From Xylanibacter brevis ATCC 19188 (lineage in GTDB: Bacteria; Bacteroidota; Bacteroidia; Bacteroidales; Bacteroidaceae), in contig NZ_KK211334.1 of NCBI RefSeq assembly GCF_000621725.1, positions 81,884-127,261 of the forward strand: DNA of 45,378 nt, given 5' to 3'. The position numbers and the translations under genes are program-made. The notes beneath the pieces were generated by a model, which worked only from the letters and a program-made list of their open reading frames with translations, did no database searches and was not told the origin of the DNA. Below, piece after piece: positions 1-7,900 of the stretch (position 1 is the first letter of the stretch; each line of letters begins with the position of its first letter).

Positions 1-84
1 GCAAGACACACTAGGGGCGGTTGCGGGTGTTTGTGGTGCTTTGGTTTCTTCTTGCGGGGAAATGGCAAGACATGCTAGGGGGCG
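1..84. repeat. Imperfect direct repeat pair upstream of transposase
   Basis: Two copies of a motif of about 20 bases lie 64 bases apart: GCAAGACACACTAGGGGCG at 1-19 and GCAAGACATGCTAGGGGGCG at 65-84. They differ at two adjacent bases and by one G in the G-run. They sit in the gene-free 200 bases ahead of the REP-associated transposase, where REP-type target repeats are often found. The motif is not an obvious hairpin, so assigning it to the transposase is inference. The first copy starts at the window edge, so more copies may lie further upstream. Confidence 0.55.
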
Positions 85-201
85 TATTGGTTGTTTTTTA
101 TGGGGTATCTGCATTTTTTTTGATGATGATGGGCGGTGGTTTGCAGGAAAACAGGTAACTTTGCGGCTCTAAACTAAACTTGATAATATATAAAAAGGTG
201 T

Positions 202-1353
202 ATGGAAAAGGGGCATAATATGAAACGGCGATGTGAGTTTCATGACTATAGACGGACGGGCATCTACCATATTACTCTTGTACTAAACGATAGAAGAACG
301 CAGGTTTTGGGACGTATCGTGGGTGATCTGAATAGGGATGATGATGATCCGAATGGTCCTCATGTGGCTTTGTCGGCTATTGGCTTGATGGTGCAACGAG
401 AATTGCTGAATAGTATCTCTAAGTACTACTCGATGGTTGAGATTCAGGATTATGTGATTATGCCAGATCATGTGCATTTTATTGCTGTGGTACATAGGGA
501 TGTGGTTAGCAGAAATGGTCATGTGACGCATCTGGGACATGTGATTGCTGGTTTTAAGAAGGGGTGTAATAGGCTCTTTTGGGAAATGACTGGGATGGAA
601 AGGCTGACGGATGGCTATGTGGAAGGTGAAAAGGTGCCATCGAAGGCGTGTAGTGACAGACCTCCTCTTTTTGACTCGGGCTATGTGGACGTGATGCCTC
701 TGCAAAGCGAACAGTTGGAGCAGCAGCGGCAATATATCAGGAAGAACCCAAGAATGCGCTTGATTCGTATGTCAAGCAGTGGGGGACTGAGGATTCAGAA
801 GGGTGGTGTTGATACTGCGTTGACATTTCCTGCTCTGCATGGCTATCTGGAACGGGAGTGCGATGCCTCGCAAATGGATAACGGGACTTGGCTGATGCTG
901 AAGGAACGGTTGCTGGATGAAGGTGGAAAGGTGGGTTGTAACACTTATGGTCACAGGAGCTTGTTGCAGAAACGGCTGTTGCCAGTGGTGTGTCATCGTA
1001 AGGACAAGTCCCTCTTTGAACGACAGAAGCAGCGGTGTCTGCAGGCGGCCAGGGATGGGGCTGTGTTGGTGTCTGCCCGCATAGCCAAAGGCGAGCAGGA
1101 TATTATGGCGGCAGTGATGGCGCAAGGCTCTGCTGTGATTATTGTGCTAGATAATGGTTTTGCGGAGATGTATCATCCTTCGGAAGAGAAGATGCAGGCC
1201 TGCCTTGAGGGTCGGCTACTGTTTGCGACGCCTTGGCATTATCGCTACCATCGCAGGGATGAGAAGATATCAGTGGCAGAGTGCAAATCGATGAACTGTA
1301 TAGTGCAGGCATTATGCCGCCGACGTGACGACTGGTGGCAATATGATGAATAG
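202..1353 (+). CDS. REP-associated tyrosine transposase (Y1/HUH, IS200-like) with DprA-like C-terminal extension
   Basis: Single-strand DNA transposase of the Y1_Tnp/RAYT family, which nicks and rejoins DNA through a catalytic tyrosine. The HUH metal-binding motif is H90-V-H92 in MPDHVHF, and the candidate catalytic tyrosine is Y178 in QYIRKNP. The first 190 residues or so cover the family's usual length; the remaining 190 are extra. Residues about 255-350 follow the pattern of DprA/LOG Rossmann proteins: GAVLVSARIAKGEQDI resembles the G-x-x-VSG-x-A-x-GxD segment, followed by an 'IIVLDNGFAEMYHP' strand like VLGxGxDxxYP. A second in-frame ATG at 220 (MKRRCEF) also fits the family N-terminus. 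There is no partner gene, and the gene ends in its own hairpin terminator. The Y1 call is firm; the DprA resemblance is my reading of motifs, not a search. Confidence 0.85.
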   Translation: MEKGHNMKRRCEFHDYRRTGIYHITLVLNDRRTQVLGRIVGDLNRDDDDPNGPHVALSAIGLMVQRELLNSISKYYSMVEIQDYVIMPDHVHFIAVVHRDVVSRNGHVTHLGHVIAGFKKGCNRLFWEMTGMERLTDGYVEGEKVPSKACSDRPPLFDSGYVDVMPLQSEQLEQQRQYIRKNPRMRLIRMSSSGGLRIQKGGVDTALTFPALHGYLERECDASQMDNGTWLMLKERLLDEGGKVGCNTYGHRSLLQKRLLPVVCHRKDKSLFERQKQRCLQAARDGAVLVSARIAKGEQDIMAAVMAQGSAVIIVLDNGFAEMYHPSEEKMQACLEGRLLFATPWHYRYHRRDEKISVAECKSMNCIVQALCRRRDDWWQYDE

Positions 1354-1357
1354 TGTA

Positions 1358-1388
1358 ATGCCGTGGTTCCCCCACGGTATTTTTTTTC
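1358..1388 (+). terminator. Rho-independent terminator after transposase
   Basis: CCGTGG (1361-1366) pairs with CCACGG (1372-1377) around a five-base loop. Three more pairs, one of them a wobble, extend the stem outward. A run of seven T follows at 1381-1387. It lies a few bases after the transposase stop codon. Confidence 0.8.
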
Positions 1389-1414
1389 TACCATTATCTC
1401 TACCATACAAGGAC

Positions 1415-1445
1415 TTGATTTGGCTGGCGAAATGTTGTACCTTTG
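1415..1445 (+). promoter_or_regulatory. Bacteroidetes-type promoter for the M15 peptidase gene
   Basis: TACCTTTG at 1438-1445 matches the Bacteroidetes -7 consensus TAnnTTTG. A TTG at 1415-1417 lies 20 bases upstream, as expected for the -33 box. It would leave a 5' leader of about 75 bases before the ATG at 1525. Confidence 0.65.
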
Positions 1446-1524
1446 CAACGTCGAAAGGAATAAGAGACATCCCGACAAGGATTGACCAACCTTTAATACC
1501 TTAATAATTATAATAGAAAAAACC

Positions 1525-1968
1525 ATGAGAACACAAACACAACTGACGGAGCATTTCACGCTCCAAGAAATGATGGCCTCGGGTACGGCCATCCGACTGG
1601 GACTGAAAAACGAACCTGGCGAGAAAGAGGTGGAAGCGCTGAGGCATCTGTGCGAGGAGGTGCTGGAGCCACTGAGACAACGATTCGGACGCATCATCAT
1701 AGCGAGCGGTTATCGCTGTGAGGCGCTGAACAAAGCGGTGGGCGGCGTCAAGAACTCACAACACATGCGGGGCGAGGCGGCCGACATTCACTGCGGCTCG
1801 CAACAGACAGCACAGCGCTACTACCTCTTTATCAGCAAACACCTGGTGTTCGACCAGCTGCTGCTGGAACGACGACTGAGCAATGGCTGTTGCTGGATAC
1901 ACGTGAGCTACATCTTCCAGCCGGGGCGGAGGGCCAACCGACAGATGGTCAAGGAGCTGAATGTATAA
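1525..1968 (+). CDS. Peptidase M15A-like D-Ala-D-Ala carboxypeptidase / endolysin-type domain protein
   Basis: Small zinc peptidase of the Peptidase_M15_3 type, predicted to cut peptidoglycan stem peptides. Visible zinc ligands are H80 and D87 (SQHMRGEAAD, the H-x6-D motif) and H126 in WIHVSY. The conserved SGYRCEALN segment precedes them. The 147-residue protein is a bare catalytic domain without a clear signal peptide, like phage-derived or cytoplasmic lysins of this family. It has its own promoter at 1415-1445. In the same direction follow an HU-like gene and a smalltalk gene; such cell-wall hydrolase/HU/smalltalk neighbourhoods recur in Bacteroidales genomes, although their joint role is unknown. 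Confidence 0.85.
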   Translation: MRTQTQLTEHFTLQEMMASGTAIRLGLKNEPGEKEVEALRHLCEEVLEPLRQRFGRIIIASGYRCEALNKAVGGVKNSQHMRGEAADIHCGSQQTAQRYYLFISKHLVFDQLLLERRLSNGCCWIHVSYIFQPGRRANRQMVKELNV

Positions 1969-2053
1969 AAAAAAGAAAAGACCGTGTGCAGAGGCACACA
2001 ACATTGATAACACAACAAATTTTTTATTAACCATTTAAAACACACAAAAAATT

Positions 2054-2497
2054 ATGAAGCTGTTTTTTAAGAAGTATGTTAACGAAGTGAAGAATTCTAA
2101 GATGTTCGGTAAGTGGTATGCCCGCGTGGCCATCACCGAGACCGTGGGTATCGAGGAGATTGCCTTGAAGATGCAGGATAACTGTACGGTGAAGCGTGCC
2201 GACATCCTGGCGGTGCTGAGCGAGCTGGGTCCCACCGTGCGTGACCTGCTGCAGGACTCTAAGCGCGTGAAGCTGCCCTATCTGGGTGCGTTTAAGTTGT
2301 CTATCAGTACCACCGGTGCAGACAGCGCCGAGGAGTTTACTGCCAACAACGTGAAGAGCGTGAGGGTGACTTTCCAGCCCGAGACCCGCATCTCGTCTGA
2401 CAAGCACCGCGTGAAGGAGCTGACCAGCGGTTGTCGACTGATGGAGATGCCCATGTATGGCTTCTCGAAGAAGGAGGAGACCGAGAACGAGGATTGA
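2054..2497 (+). CDS. HU-like histone family DNA-binding protein
   Basis: A 147-residue protein of the Bacteroidetes HU-related family. It is longer than true HU (about 90 residues) and has a divergent C-terminal tail. Visible features are a basic N-terminus (MKLFFKKYVNEVKNSK), the helical segment IEEIALKMQDNCTVKRADILAVLSEL split by short turns, a beta-strand stretch VKLPYLGAFKLSI, and VRVTFQPETR, which matches the conserved F-x-P family signature. It probably binds DNA non-specifically and acts on the nucleoid or on mobile DNA. It sits 85 bases after the peptidase gene and 29 bases before the smalltalk gene, suggesting one transcript ending at 2652-2683. The C-terminal 30 residues or so are rich in charged residues and have no recognised fold. 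Confidence 0.85.
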   Translation: MKLFFKKYVNEVKNSKMFGKWYARVAITETVGIEEIALKMQDNCTVKRADILAVLSELGPTVRDLLQDSKRVKLPYLGAFKLSISTTGADSAEEFTANNVKSVRVTFQPETRISSDKHRVKELTSGCRLMEMPMYGFSKKEETENED

Positions 2498-2526
2498 TCA
2501 GCGAGTATGAACGAAACAATGTATAG

Positions 2527-2631
2527 ATGATGAAGAAGATAGACATTTGGAAGTTTGTGCTTCAGACCGCCATTGCCGTGCTGACGGCTATTGCCACCTC
2601 GCTGGGCGTGATATCGTGTGTGGCTGCATAG
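2527..2631 (+). CDS. Smalltalk-family small protein (34 aa)
   Basis: A 34-residue reading frame starting ATGATGAAGAAG. The translation begins MMKKIDIWKFVLQ, has a hydrophobic Ala/Ile/Leu helix at about residues 10-30, and ends GVISCVAA. It closely fits the 'smalltalk protein' family of Bacteroides and Prevotella: 30-35 residues, KK-I-x-W-K start, AI-rich helix, and a Cys near the end. V-I-S-C also satisfies a lipobox, which would leave a four-residue mature lipopeptide. It follows the HU-like gene by 29 bases and is closed by a hairpin terminator, so it is probably co-transcribed. Its function is unknown. An alternative start at the second ATG (2530) is equally good. Confidence 0.85.
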   Translation: MMKKIDIWKFVLQTAIAVLTAIATSLGVISCVAA

Positions 2632-2651
2632 CGGCGCGCCACCAACCTGCC

Positions 2652-2683
2652 AACCTGGATCATGATGATGGTCCAGGTTTTTT
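2652..2683 (+). terminator. Rho-independent terminator after smalltalk gene
   Basis: AACCTGGA (2652-2659) pairs perfectly with TCCAGGTT (2672-2679) around a 12-base loop. The downstream T-run reaches 2683. It lies 20 bases after the smalltalk stop codon and marks the end of the accessory cassette. Confidence 0.8.
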
Positions 2684-2793
2684 GTGCTTTGGGGCGTCCC
2701 GGAGGTGTTTTGGGTGCATGATAGGTGGCTTGGAAATTTGACATAAATCAATAATAATTCAAGTTTAATGGCCGATAATTCTAAAAATTTACT

Positions 2794-2801
2794 TACCTTT
2801 G
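2794..2801 (+). promoter_or_regulatory. -7 promoter box upstream of first GH2 gene
   Basis: TACCTTTG fits the Bacteroidetes TAnnTTTG element. I see no good TTTG at the expected -33 distance. The start codon at 2918 would have a leader of about 110 bases. Apart from this box and the terminator at 2652-2683, the 286-base gap 2632-2917 shows nothing recognisable. Confidence 0.5.
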
Positions 2802-2917
2802 TGCCCGATTATATATTTATTGCGAGCTGTCCTTAGTTTCATTACAGTCATTATCATGCTTGATGGTAATCTATAGACACATAGCTCAATTCAATTCAAA
2901 CCTAATTAACAAAAAAA

Positions 2918-4750
2918 ATGAGATCAATCAACATCCTTGGAACAACTTTCAAGAAAAGAGTAATTTTTATGGCTATGATGACTCTTATGGGGGCTTTTGC
3001 TGTGAAAGCCAGCACACCACGAGCAGAGTATCCGCGTCCGCAATTTGAGCGCAGTCAGTGGTTGAACCTGAACGGCACATGGACCTATACCTTCGACTTC
3101 GGAAAGTCGGGCGACGCACGCGACTTCCGCAACAGTAAGGGTTTCGACGACAAGATCCTGGTTCCCTTCTGTCCTGAGAGTAAGCTCAGCGGCGTAGAGC
3201 ACACGGACTTCATCAACTGCATGTGGTATCAGCGCACCATCAGCGTGCCTGCAGCATGGGCTGGCAAGAAGATTCTGCTGCACTTTGGTGCCGTGGACTA
3301 TGAGGCCACGATATATATTAATGGTAAAGAGGTGATGCAGCACTTCGGCACAGGAAGCAGTTTCGAGATGGACATCACGAAATATGTGCCTGCCGGCCAG
3401 AGCGCTAACTTGGTTGTGCGCGTTGTGGACAACCTGCGCAGCGGTATGCAGCCTGGCGGCAAACAGTGCTGGAACTACTACTCTGGCGGTTGCGACTACA
3501 CCCGCACAACGGGTATCTGGCAGACCGTATGGTTGGAGCCCGTGAGTGCGCAGGGACTGAAGAATGTGTTTGCCATTCCCGATATCGACCAGCAGCAGCT
3601 GGTGGTACGTCCGGAGTTCTATGGCGAGGCTAACGGCAACACGCTGACCGTACAGGTGCTGGACGGCAAGAAGGTGGTTGCCACCAAGACAGCCAATGCC
3701 GTGAACGGCAGCAACCTGGTGCTGAGCATTAAGAAGCCCAAGCTGTGGAGCCCTGAGAGTCCTTTCCTCTACGACGTGAAGTACATCGTGAAGGATGCTG
3801 CCGGCAAGGTGATTGATGAGGTCAGCTCGTATGCCGGTATGCGTAAGATCCACTGTGCCGATGGCTACTTCTATCTGAACAACAAGCCTTACTTCCAGCG
3901 TCTGGTGCTGGATCAGGGCTACTATCCCGACGGCATCTGGACAGCTCCTACTGATGAGGCTCTCAAGCACGACATCGAGATGAGTAAGGCCGTTGGCTTC
4001 AACGGTGCCCGTCTGCACCAGAAAGCCTTCGAGGAGCGCTACTACTACTGGGCCGACAAGCTGGGTTACATCTGCTGGGGTGAACAGGCTTCGTGGGGCA
4101 CCAACGTCAACAACCAGGAGGCAACAGGAAACTTCCTGCGTGAGTGGACCGACCTCGTGGTGCGCGACCGCAACCATCCATGTATCGTGACCTGGACACC
4201 CCTTAACGAGACCTGGGGAGCACAGGCCGGCACCTATGTTCGTTTTGTGCAGGACCTGTATAACCAGACAAAGGCCATCGACCCCACACGCCCTGTGAAT
4301 GACGCCAGTGGCGACGGTCATGTGAAGACCGACATCTGGAGCGTTCATGACTACACACGCGAATACGACAAGCTGGTGGAGAACCACACCTTCAGAAATG
4401 GCGCTCCCCACTATCGCAACATGGCTGGCAAGGACTATTTGGCAGAATGGGAAGGTCAGCCTTATATGATCGACGAGTTTGGCGGACTGGGCTGGATTCC
4501 CAAGGCTGAGCGCAGCAACTCATGGGGCTACGGCGCTCAGATTGAGACCGAGGACGAGTTCTTCGAGATTCTGGAGAAGGAGATTGATGCCATCAAGGCT
4601 TGTAAGAACGTGGTTGGATTCTGCTATACGCAAATCACCGACGTGGAGCAGGAGAAGAACGGTGTTTACTACTACGACCGTCGTCCTAAGTTTGATGCAG
4701 CCAAGTGGAAGGCTATCTTCGAGAAGATTCCCAGCATCATAGAGAAGTAA
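2918..4750 (+). CDS. Secreted glycoside hydrolase family 2 (beta-glycosidase)
   Basis: Retaining GH2 enzyme of 610 residues with an N-terminal signal peptide (hydrophobic stretch about residues 15-30, then KASTPRA). Domain order is a jelly-roll sugar-binding domain (about 35-215), an Ig-like domain (about 215-320) and a TIM barrel (about 320-605). The acid/base is E431 in PLNETWG and the nucleophile E520 in MIDEFGG. At 610 residues it is a compact three-domain form without the C-terminal domains of LacZ. Activity could be beta-galactosidase, beta-glucuronidase, beta-mannosidase or alpha-L-arabinopyranosidase; the sequence alone does not decide. It is a single-gene unit with its own promoter box at 2794 and a bidirectional terminator just after it, immediately upstream of the locus regulator. 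Confidence 0.88.
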   Translation: MRSINILGTTFKKRVIFMAMMTLMGAFAVKASTPRAEYPRPQFERSQWLNLNGTWTYTFDFGKSGDARDFRNSKGFDDKILVPFCPESKLSGVEHTDFINCMWYQRTISVPAAWAGKKILLHFGAVDYEATIYINGKEVMQHFGTGSSFEMDITKYVPAGQSANLVVRVVDNLRSGMQPGGKQCWNYYSGGCDYTRTTGIWQTVWLEPVSAQGLKNVFAIPDIDQQQLVVRPEFYGEANGNTLTVQVLDGKKVVATKTANAVNGSNLVLSIKKPKLWSPESPFLYDVKYIVKDAAGKVIDEVSSYAGMRKIHCADGYFYLNNKPYFQRLVLDQGYYPDGIWTAPTDEALKHDIEMSKAVGFNGARLHQKAFEERYYYWADKLGYICWGEQASWGTNVNNQEATGNFLREWTDLVVRDRNHPCIVTWTPLNETWGAQAGTYVRFVQDLYNQTKAIDPTRPVNDASGDGHVKTDIWSVHDYTREYDKLVENHTFRNGAPHYRNMAGKDYLAEWEGQPYMIDEFGGLGWIPKAERSNSWGYGAQIETEDEFFEILEKEIDAIKACKNVVGFCYTQITDVEQEKNGVYYYDRRPKFDAAKWKAIFEKIPSIIEK

Positions 4751-4767
4751 TAAGACAGATTTCTGGT

Positions 4768-4818
4768 AAAAACAAAAAGCTTTCCGCCGTACTTGTGGGC
4801 GGGAAGCTTTTTGTTTTT
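4768..4818. terminator. Strong bidirectional terminator between GH2 and HTCS genes
   Basis: A 21-base stem with a single G-T wobble: the left arm is 4768-4788 (A-rich, then AGCTTTCCGCC) and the right arm is 4798-4818 (GGCGGGAAGC, then T-rich), with a nine-base loop. A-runs on the left and T-runs on the right make it a terminator in either direction. It isolates the first GH2 gene from the regulator gene. Confidence 0.9.
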
Positions 4819-4902
4819 ACAGATGAATGACGAACGGTCCCGTTGAATGTTAAAAATCAATAAGAATACGGGACGATAGTAGGGGTTGTCTGTGGTTTAA
4901 GC

Positions 4903-4910
4903 TACTTTTG
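4903..4910 (+). promoter_or_regulatory. -7 promoter box for the HTCS regulator gene
   Basis: TACTTTTG matches TAnnTTTG and lies 33 bases upstream of the ATG at 4943. No clear -33 TTTG is at the usual distance, consistent with a weak constitutive regulator promoter. Confidence 0.45.
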
Positions 4911-4942
4911 TATGAAAAGTAAGTGATAACTATATATTGCTG

Positions 4943-7900
4943 ATGAGACTGAAAATCATTCGCCTATTATATCTGTTGCTGTGCCTGCTTGGTGGCGTGG
5001 CAACTGCTGCAGAATATCAGTTCAGACATTACGACACCAACAACGGGCTGTCGCAGAACTCGGTGATGTCTATTGTTCAGGACAACATGGGTTTTATGTG
5101 GTTTGGCACCAACGACGGCATGAACCGTTTTGATGGGCGTTCGTTTAAGGTTTATCATAAAGGCAACGGTGCCAACCAGTTGGGCAGCGACCGTATCTGT
5201 GTGATGTACGAGGCACCTAACCACGAGTTGTGGGTGGGTACGGATCATGGGGTTTATATCTATTCGCCAACGACCGACTCTTTCCGTCGCTTCTCGACCA
5301 AGACGGCGGCGGGCGAAAGCATAGAGCGCCAGGTCAACGTGATCACGGGCGATGCACAACGGGTGCTGATAGGGTGTAACAACGAAGGTATTTATATCTA
5401 CGACCTGCAGAAAGGCAAGTTGCAACACCATAAGCTTGAGGGCTATCCGGCGGTGTCGAGTCTGTATATGGACAGTGACCATACCATCTGGATAGGTTTC
5501 TACGAGAGCGGCCTGTCGTTCACACGAAACCTGTTTAAGACGATTGTCAGCTTCACGGGTGTTAACGGCAGGAACATCCTGGAGCACCAGACCATCATGG
5601 GGATGACATCGACGGAGCAAGGACGCTTCTTTATCTGCTCGTCGGCATCGGGACTGTCGGAACTGAACATACCCGAGAAGCGGCTGATACCCCTGATCTC
5701 TTCTGTTGACGGCAAGGAGCTCTATGCTAGAGACCTAATCAAAAACGATGACCAGCTGCTCATGGCTACGGAGAGCGGACTGTTTGCCTACAACATGAGC
5801 AGCAACAGCTATACACACTATAAGTATGAAGCCACCAACCCCTTCTCGCTGTCGGACAACTCGCTGCAGAAGGTGTTCCGCGACAAGGATGGCGGCATCT
5901 GGGTGGGCTCTTATTTCGGTGGCGTGTGCTATGCACCCCGCATGGCCTATGCCTTCAACAACTATATGCCGCGCGTGGATGTGGAAGGCTCGTTGCATGG
6001 AAGGCGTGTGGGAAAGCTGGTGGAGTCGCCCGATGGCAGCATCTGGGTGGCCACGGAGGATGGTGGACTGAACCGACTGGACCCCGCGACAGGACGCTTT
6101 GAACACCTGGCAGCCAGTGTGGCCTTCCCCAATGTGCAGAGCCTGTGTCTGGTGGGCAACGAGGTGTGGGCAGGCACACTGAACAACGGTTTGAAGGTGA
6201 TGGACGTCAACACCGGGCGCTTGTTGCGCAGCTATGAGTCGAGCAGTGAAGACGGACAGTTGCACGACAACTTCATCCTGACGCTAGAAAAAGCCAGGCA
6301 GAGCAACAATGTCTATGTGGGAACGCTGGGCGGCGTGTATTGCTACGACCCGGCACAGGACAGATTCAACCACCTCAAGGAGTTGCCGCAGCAGATTGTG
6401 AAAGACATTATGGAAGACAGACGTCACAACCTGTGGGTGGCTATCTATGACTGTGGCGTGTTTCTGCGCAAAGCAGGCAGCAAGCAGTGGCAACATTTCC
6501 GTGAGGCAGATGGCACGCTGGCCAGCAATAATGTGGTGGGCCTCTGCGAGACATCGCATGGCGATATATGGGTTTATACCGACTGTAACGGTGCCAGCCT
6601 GTATGACAAGAAGAAACGCCGCTTTGAGCACGTGCCCATACCCAGCTTCTGTTCGCAGCGCATGGTGCAGAGCATGGTGGAAGACAGGATGGGACAGCTA
6701 TGGCTGACCACCAACGAAGGACTGATGTGCTACAACCCCGACGACCGTTCTACGCGTATTTATTCCACAGTCAACGGACTGCTGGACAACAACTTCAGCG
6801 GCAACTCGTCGCTGTGCAGCTCGAAGGGACAAATCTATCTGGGCTGTCAGTCGGGACTGGTGGCCTTCTCGCCCGAGAGTTTCCTGGGTGTATCCTCAGC
6901 CCCGGTGATTATTGCCACCGAGCTGATGCTACAAGGCAGCGTGGTGGACAACTTCACACCCGAGTCGCCCCTCACCGAGAGCATCACGGTGACGCGCGAG
7001 CTGACCCTGAACCACGATCAGAATGCGTTCTCGCTGAAGATATCGGTGCTGTCGTACCGCGATGCGCAGATGCGACAGATAGCCTATTACCTGGAGGGCT
7101 TCGACCATGAATGGCAAAACCTGTATAGCGACAACTATATCAGATATACCAACCTGCCGCCAGGCAATTATGTGCTGCACGTGCAAGACATGTCGAACAT
7201 CGGTAAGACGGCCGAGCCCTATACGTTGCGCATCACCGTGTTGCGCCCCTGGTATCAGCGCTGGTGGGCATGGCTGCTCTACCTGTTGCTGATGACGGGT
7301 GTAGGACTGCTGGTCTATCGCTATATGAAAGAGCGCTCGCGCATGAACAGGCAATTGGCTATGGAGAAGTTCGAGCACGAGAAGCAGCAGGAGCTGTACC
7401 AAAGCAAGATCAGCTTCTTTACCAACGTGGCTCACGAGATACGCACGCCGCTGACACTGATAAAGGGTCCGCTGACGGACATCCTGCAGAAGGACATCGA
7501 TGATGATGATGAACGCGAGAACCTGCACATCATGGACCAGAACGTGACACGACTGCTGGACCTGACAAACCAGTTGCTGGACTTCAGAAAGATAGAACGC
7601 GACGGACTGCGACTGAACTTCCAGCACTGTAACATCGGACAGGTGGTGAAGGATGTCTATAAGCGCTTCAGACCACTGATGCAGCAGCGTGGCATAGCCG
7701 ACAATATCATACTGCCGGAAACACCGCTGATGGCTTGGGTGGACCGCGAGGCACTGACAAAGATTGTGAGCAACCTGTTGACCAACGCCACGAAGTACTG
7801 CGAACAGCAGGTCTGCGTGGAGGTGACGGCCCGCGAAGAACAGGTGGAGATTACCACCCGCAACGACGGACGACTGATCGATGCACAGATGCGACAGCAG

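Noticed and set aside
2924..4411. A 495-codon minus-strand frame opposite the first GH2
   Set aside because: Composition is typical of antisense translation and the + strand frame has intact GH2 catalytic motifs.
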